Assembly (NCBI RefSeq): GCF_005406205.1
Contig: NZ_NXLZ01000006.1
Span: 1 to 64,000, forward strand
DNA: 64,000 nt
Reading direction: 5' to 3'
From: Campylobacter estrildidarum
Lineage (GTDB): Bacteria; Campylobacterota; Campylobacteria; Campylobacterales; Campylobacteraceae
Below, in pieces: positions 63,181 through 64,000 of this stretch. Position 1 is the stretch's first letter; every line of letters starts with the position of its first letter. Below the pieces are notes generated by a model. It did no database searches, was not told the DNA's origin, and saw only the letters and a program-made list of their open reading frames with translations. A program made the translations under genes and the position numbers.

Positions 63181-64000
63181 CTAAGTTCTAGCCCTAAATT
63201 TTTAAGGCTTTGCAAAATCTTATCCATGCATTCTGTTACTTGGGCATCTTCTAAAGTCTTATTCATATCCCTAAAAATAAAAGTTATAGTCAAACTATAA
63301 AATTTTTTAAGGCTTTTATCATTATATAAATCAACCAATCTAAAACTTTCAAGTATTTCTAAATTTAATTCTTCAATACTTTTTTTAATATTTTTATATT
63401 CATATCCTTTAGGCACAAGCACACTAAGATCTCTACTAATCGCTGGGAATTTGGAATAATTTTTAGCAATTTTTAAATCTTGTTTGATTAAATCCAAATT
63501 GAGCTCACAAATATAAGTTTTCATTAGATCTTTTTCATTTTCCAACCTTAAATGCAAACGACCTATAAAACCCACATTAAAGTCATTAATATAAATATCA
63601 GCTTGCTCATAAGGACTTAAAATATTGTGTTTTGAAGCTTTTAATTCAAAATTTCCAATTATATTTTTAATATCTAAAAGAAAATTATAAAAATTTACAA
63701 ATTCTGGTTTTGCTTTATTAGAAATTTTAGCTTCTTCTTTATAGCCTGAATGTACAAAAGCGATTTTGTTTAATTCTTCATTATTTTTATTAAAAACAGA
63801 ACCGATTTCAAAAAGTTTAATAATCTTTTTTGAATTTTTTGTATTTAAACTAGCAGCTTTTAAAAGGTGGTTTAAAAGTGTTGTTCTTAATGTATTTAGT
63901 TCTGCATTAATGGGATTTAAAAGCTTGATGCTAACCAAATCAAAGCCTAAATCTTGAAGCTCTATATCATTATCTAAAACATAATGCACACTTTCGAAAT
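63177..64000 (-). CDS. pheT: phenylalanyl-tRNA synthetase beta subunit, C-terminal part
   Basis: The frame runs off the window end; about 274 C-terminal residues are visible. The last 90 or so (FPAISRDLSVLVPKGYEY, then ESFRLVDLYNDKSLKKFYSL and ITFIFRDMNKTLEDAQV) form the ferredoxin-fold anticodon-binding domain of PheT. Upstream is part of the catalytic-like core (LNPINAELNTLRTTLLNHLL, FEIGSVF). The start lies outside the window. Confidence 0.93.
   Translation of the reverse strand, partial: FESVHYVLDNDIELQDLGFDLVSIKLLNPINAELNTLRTTLLNHLLKAASLNTKNSKKIIKLFEIGSVFNKNNEELNKIAFVHSGYKEEAKISNKAKPEFVNFYNFLLDIKNIIGNFELKASKHNILSPYEQADIYINDFNVGFIGRLHLRLENEKDLMKTYICELNLDLIKQDLKIAKNYSKFPAISRDLSVLVPKGYEYKNIKKSIEELNLEILESFRLVDLYNDKSLKKFYSLTITFIFRDMNKTLEDAQVTECMDKILQSLKNLGLELR

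Noticed and set aside
1-64000. CRISPR arrays, intact insertion sequences, intact prophage and rRNA genes
   Set aside because: I looked for regularly spaced repeats, transposase motifs, phage structural genes other than the vgrG remnant, and rRNA-like GC-rich stretches, and saw none.

Overview
The window is a compact, very AT-rich chromosomal segment of a Campylobacter. Gene content matches the C. jejuni/C. coli group closely: flhA, a sigma-54 flgL, a single Xer recombinase, the flagellar secreted protein FspA, a bifunctional PabB-PabC protein, the diheme cytochrome TsdA and a serine-type autotransporter-like protein. The assignment rests on recognising the proteins, not on a database search. 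From memory, most genes match the stretch of C. jejuni NCTC 11168 between about Cj0829 and Cj0896, but in a different order. No species or strain is claimed.

Layout. 1-3000: the end of one gene and two tandem asparagine-rich paralogs that share an upstream hairpin/CGATAT element. 3.0-11.3 kb: CoA-binding protein, a frameshifted membrane-protein gene, and a minus-strand operon (ankyrin protein, SDR, NhaC antiporter, TrmA), then acnB. 11.4-21.3 kb: ogt; an EF-hand protein with a small secreted protein; mobB-fbp-metG group; a lipoprotein gene overlapping slt; yggT and gltX. 21.4-23.3 kb: phosphoesterase and psd. 23.3-29.4 kb: a tightly overlapped minus-strand operon mixing cytochrome c, hemL, AtpI-like, membrane protein, MFS transporter, a FliK-like protein and FlhX. 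29.5-31.2 kb: folD and lepP. 31.2-32.4 kb: decayed DNA and tRNA-Leu. 32.4-44.0 kb: a plus-strand block (flgL, ftsK, rrf2, flhA, DHH phosphoesterase, small genes, tsdA), with rpsO opposing it. 44.0-47.3 kb: decayed DNA, tRNA-Gly and an autotransporter with a 10-G tract upstream. 47.4-53.8 kb: moeA-murA, fspA, and the xerH-pabB-pabA operon. 53.8-56.7 kb: a gene-poor zone with a candidate dif site, a broken dsbA and a broken orphan T6SS vgrG. 56.8-64.0 kb: ABC-F ATPase, a membrane-anchored protein, rpsA, ispH, aroA and the end of pheT.

How it fits together. Most genes are housekeeping: translation, central metabolism, folate, heme, cell wall and isoprenoids. Several are flagellar or use the flagellar export route (flgL, flhA, flhX, the FliK-like gene, fspA). 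The interesting part is the 31-57 kb zone. It holds the Xer recombinase, a dyad that looks like its dif site and the DNA translocase gene ftsK, so it is probably the replication terminus. The three breakpoints where gene order differs from the remembered reference order all carry decayed DNA, tRNAs or foreign remnants (vgrG, autotransporter). This suggests a rearranged terminus that also serves as an insertion zone. I found no CRISPR array, no intact insertion sequence and no intact prophage.
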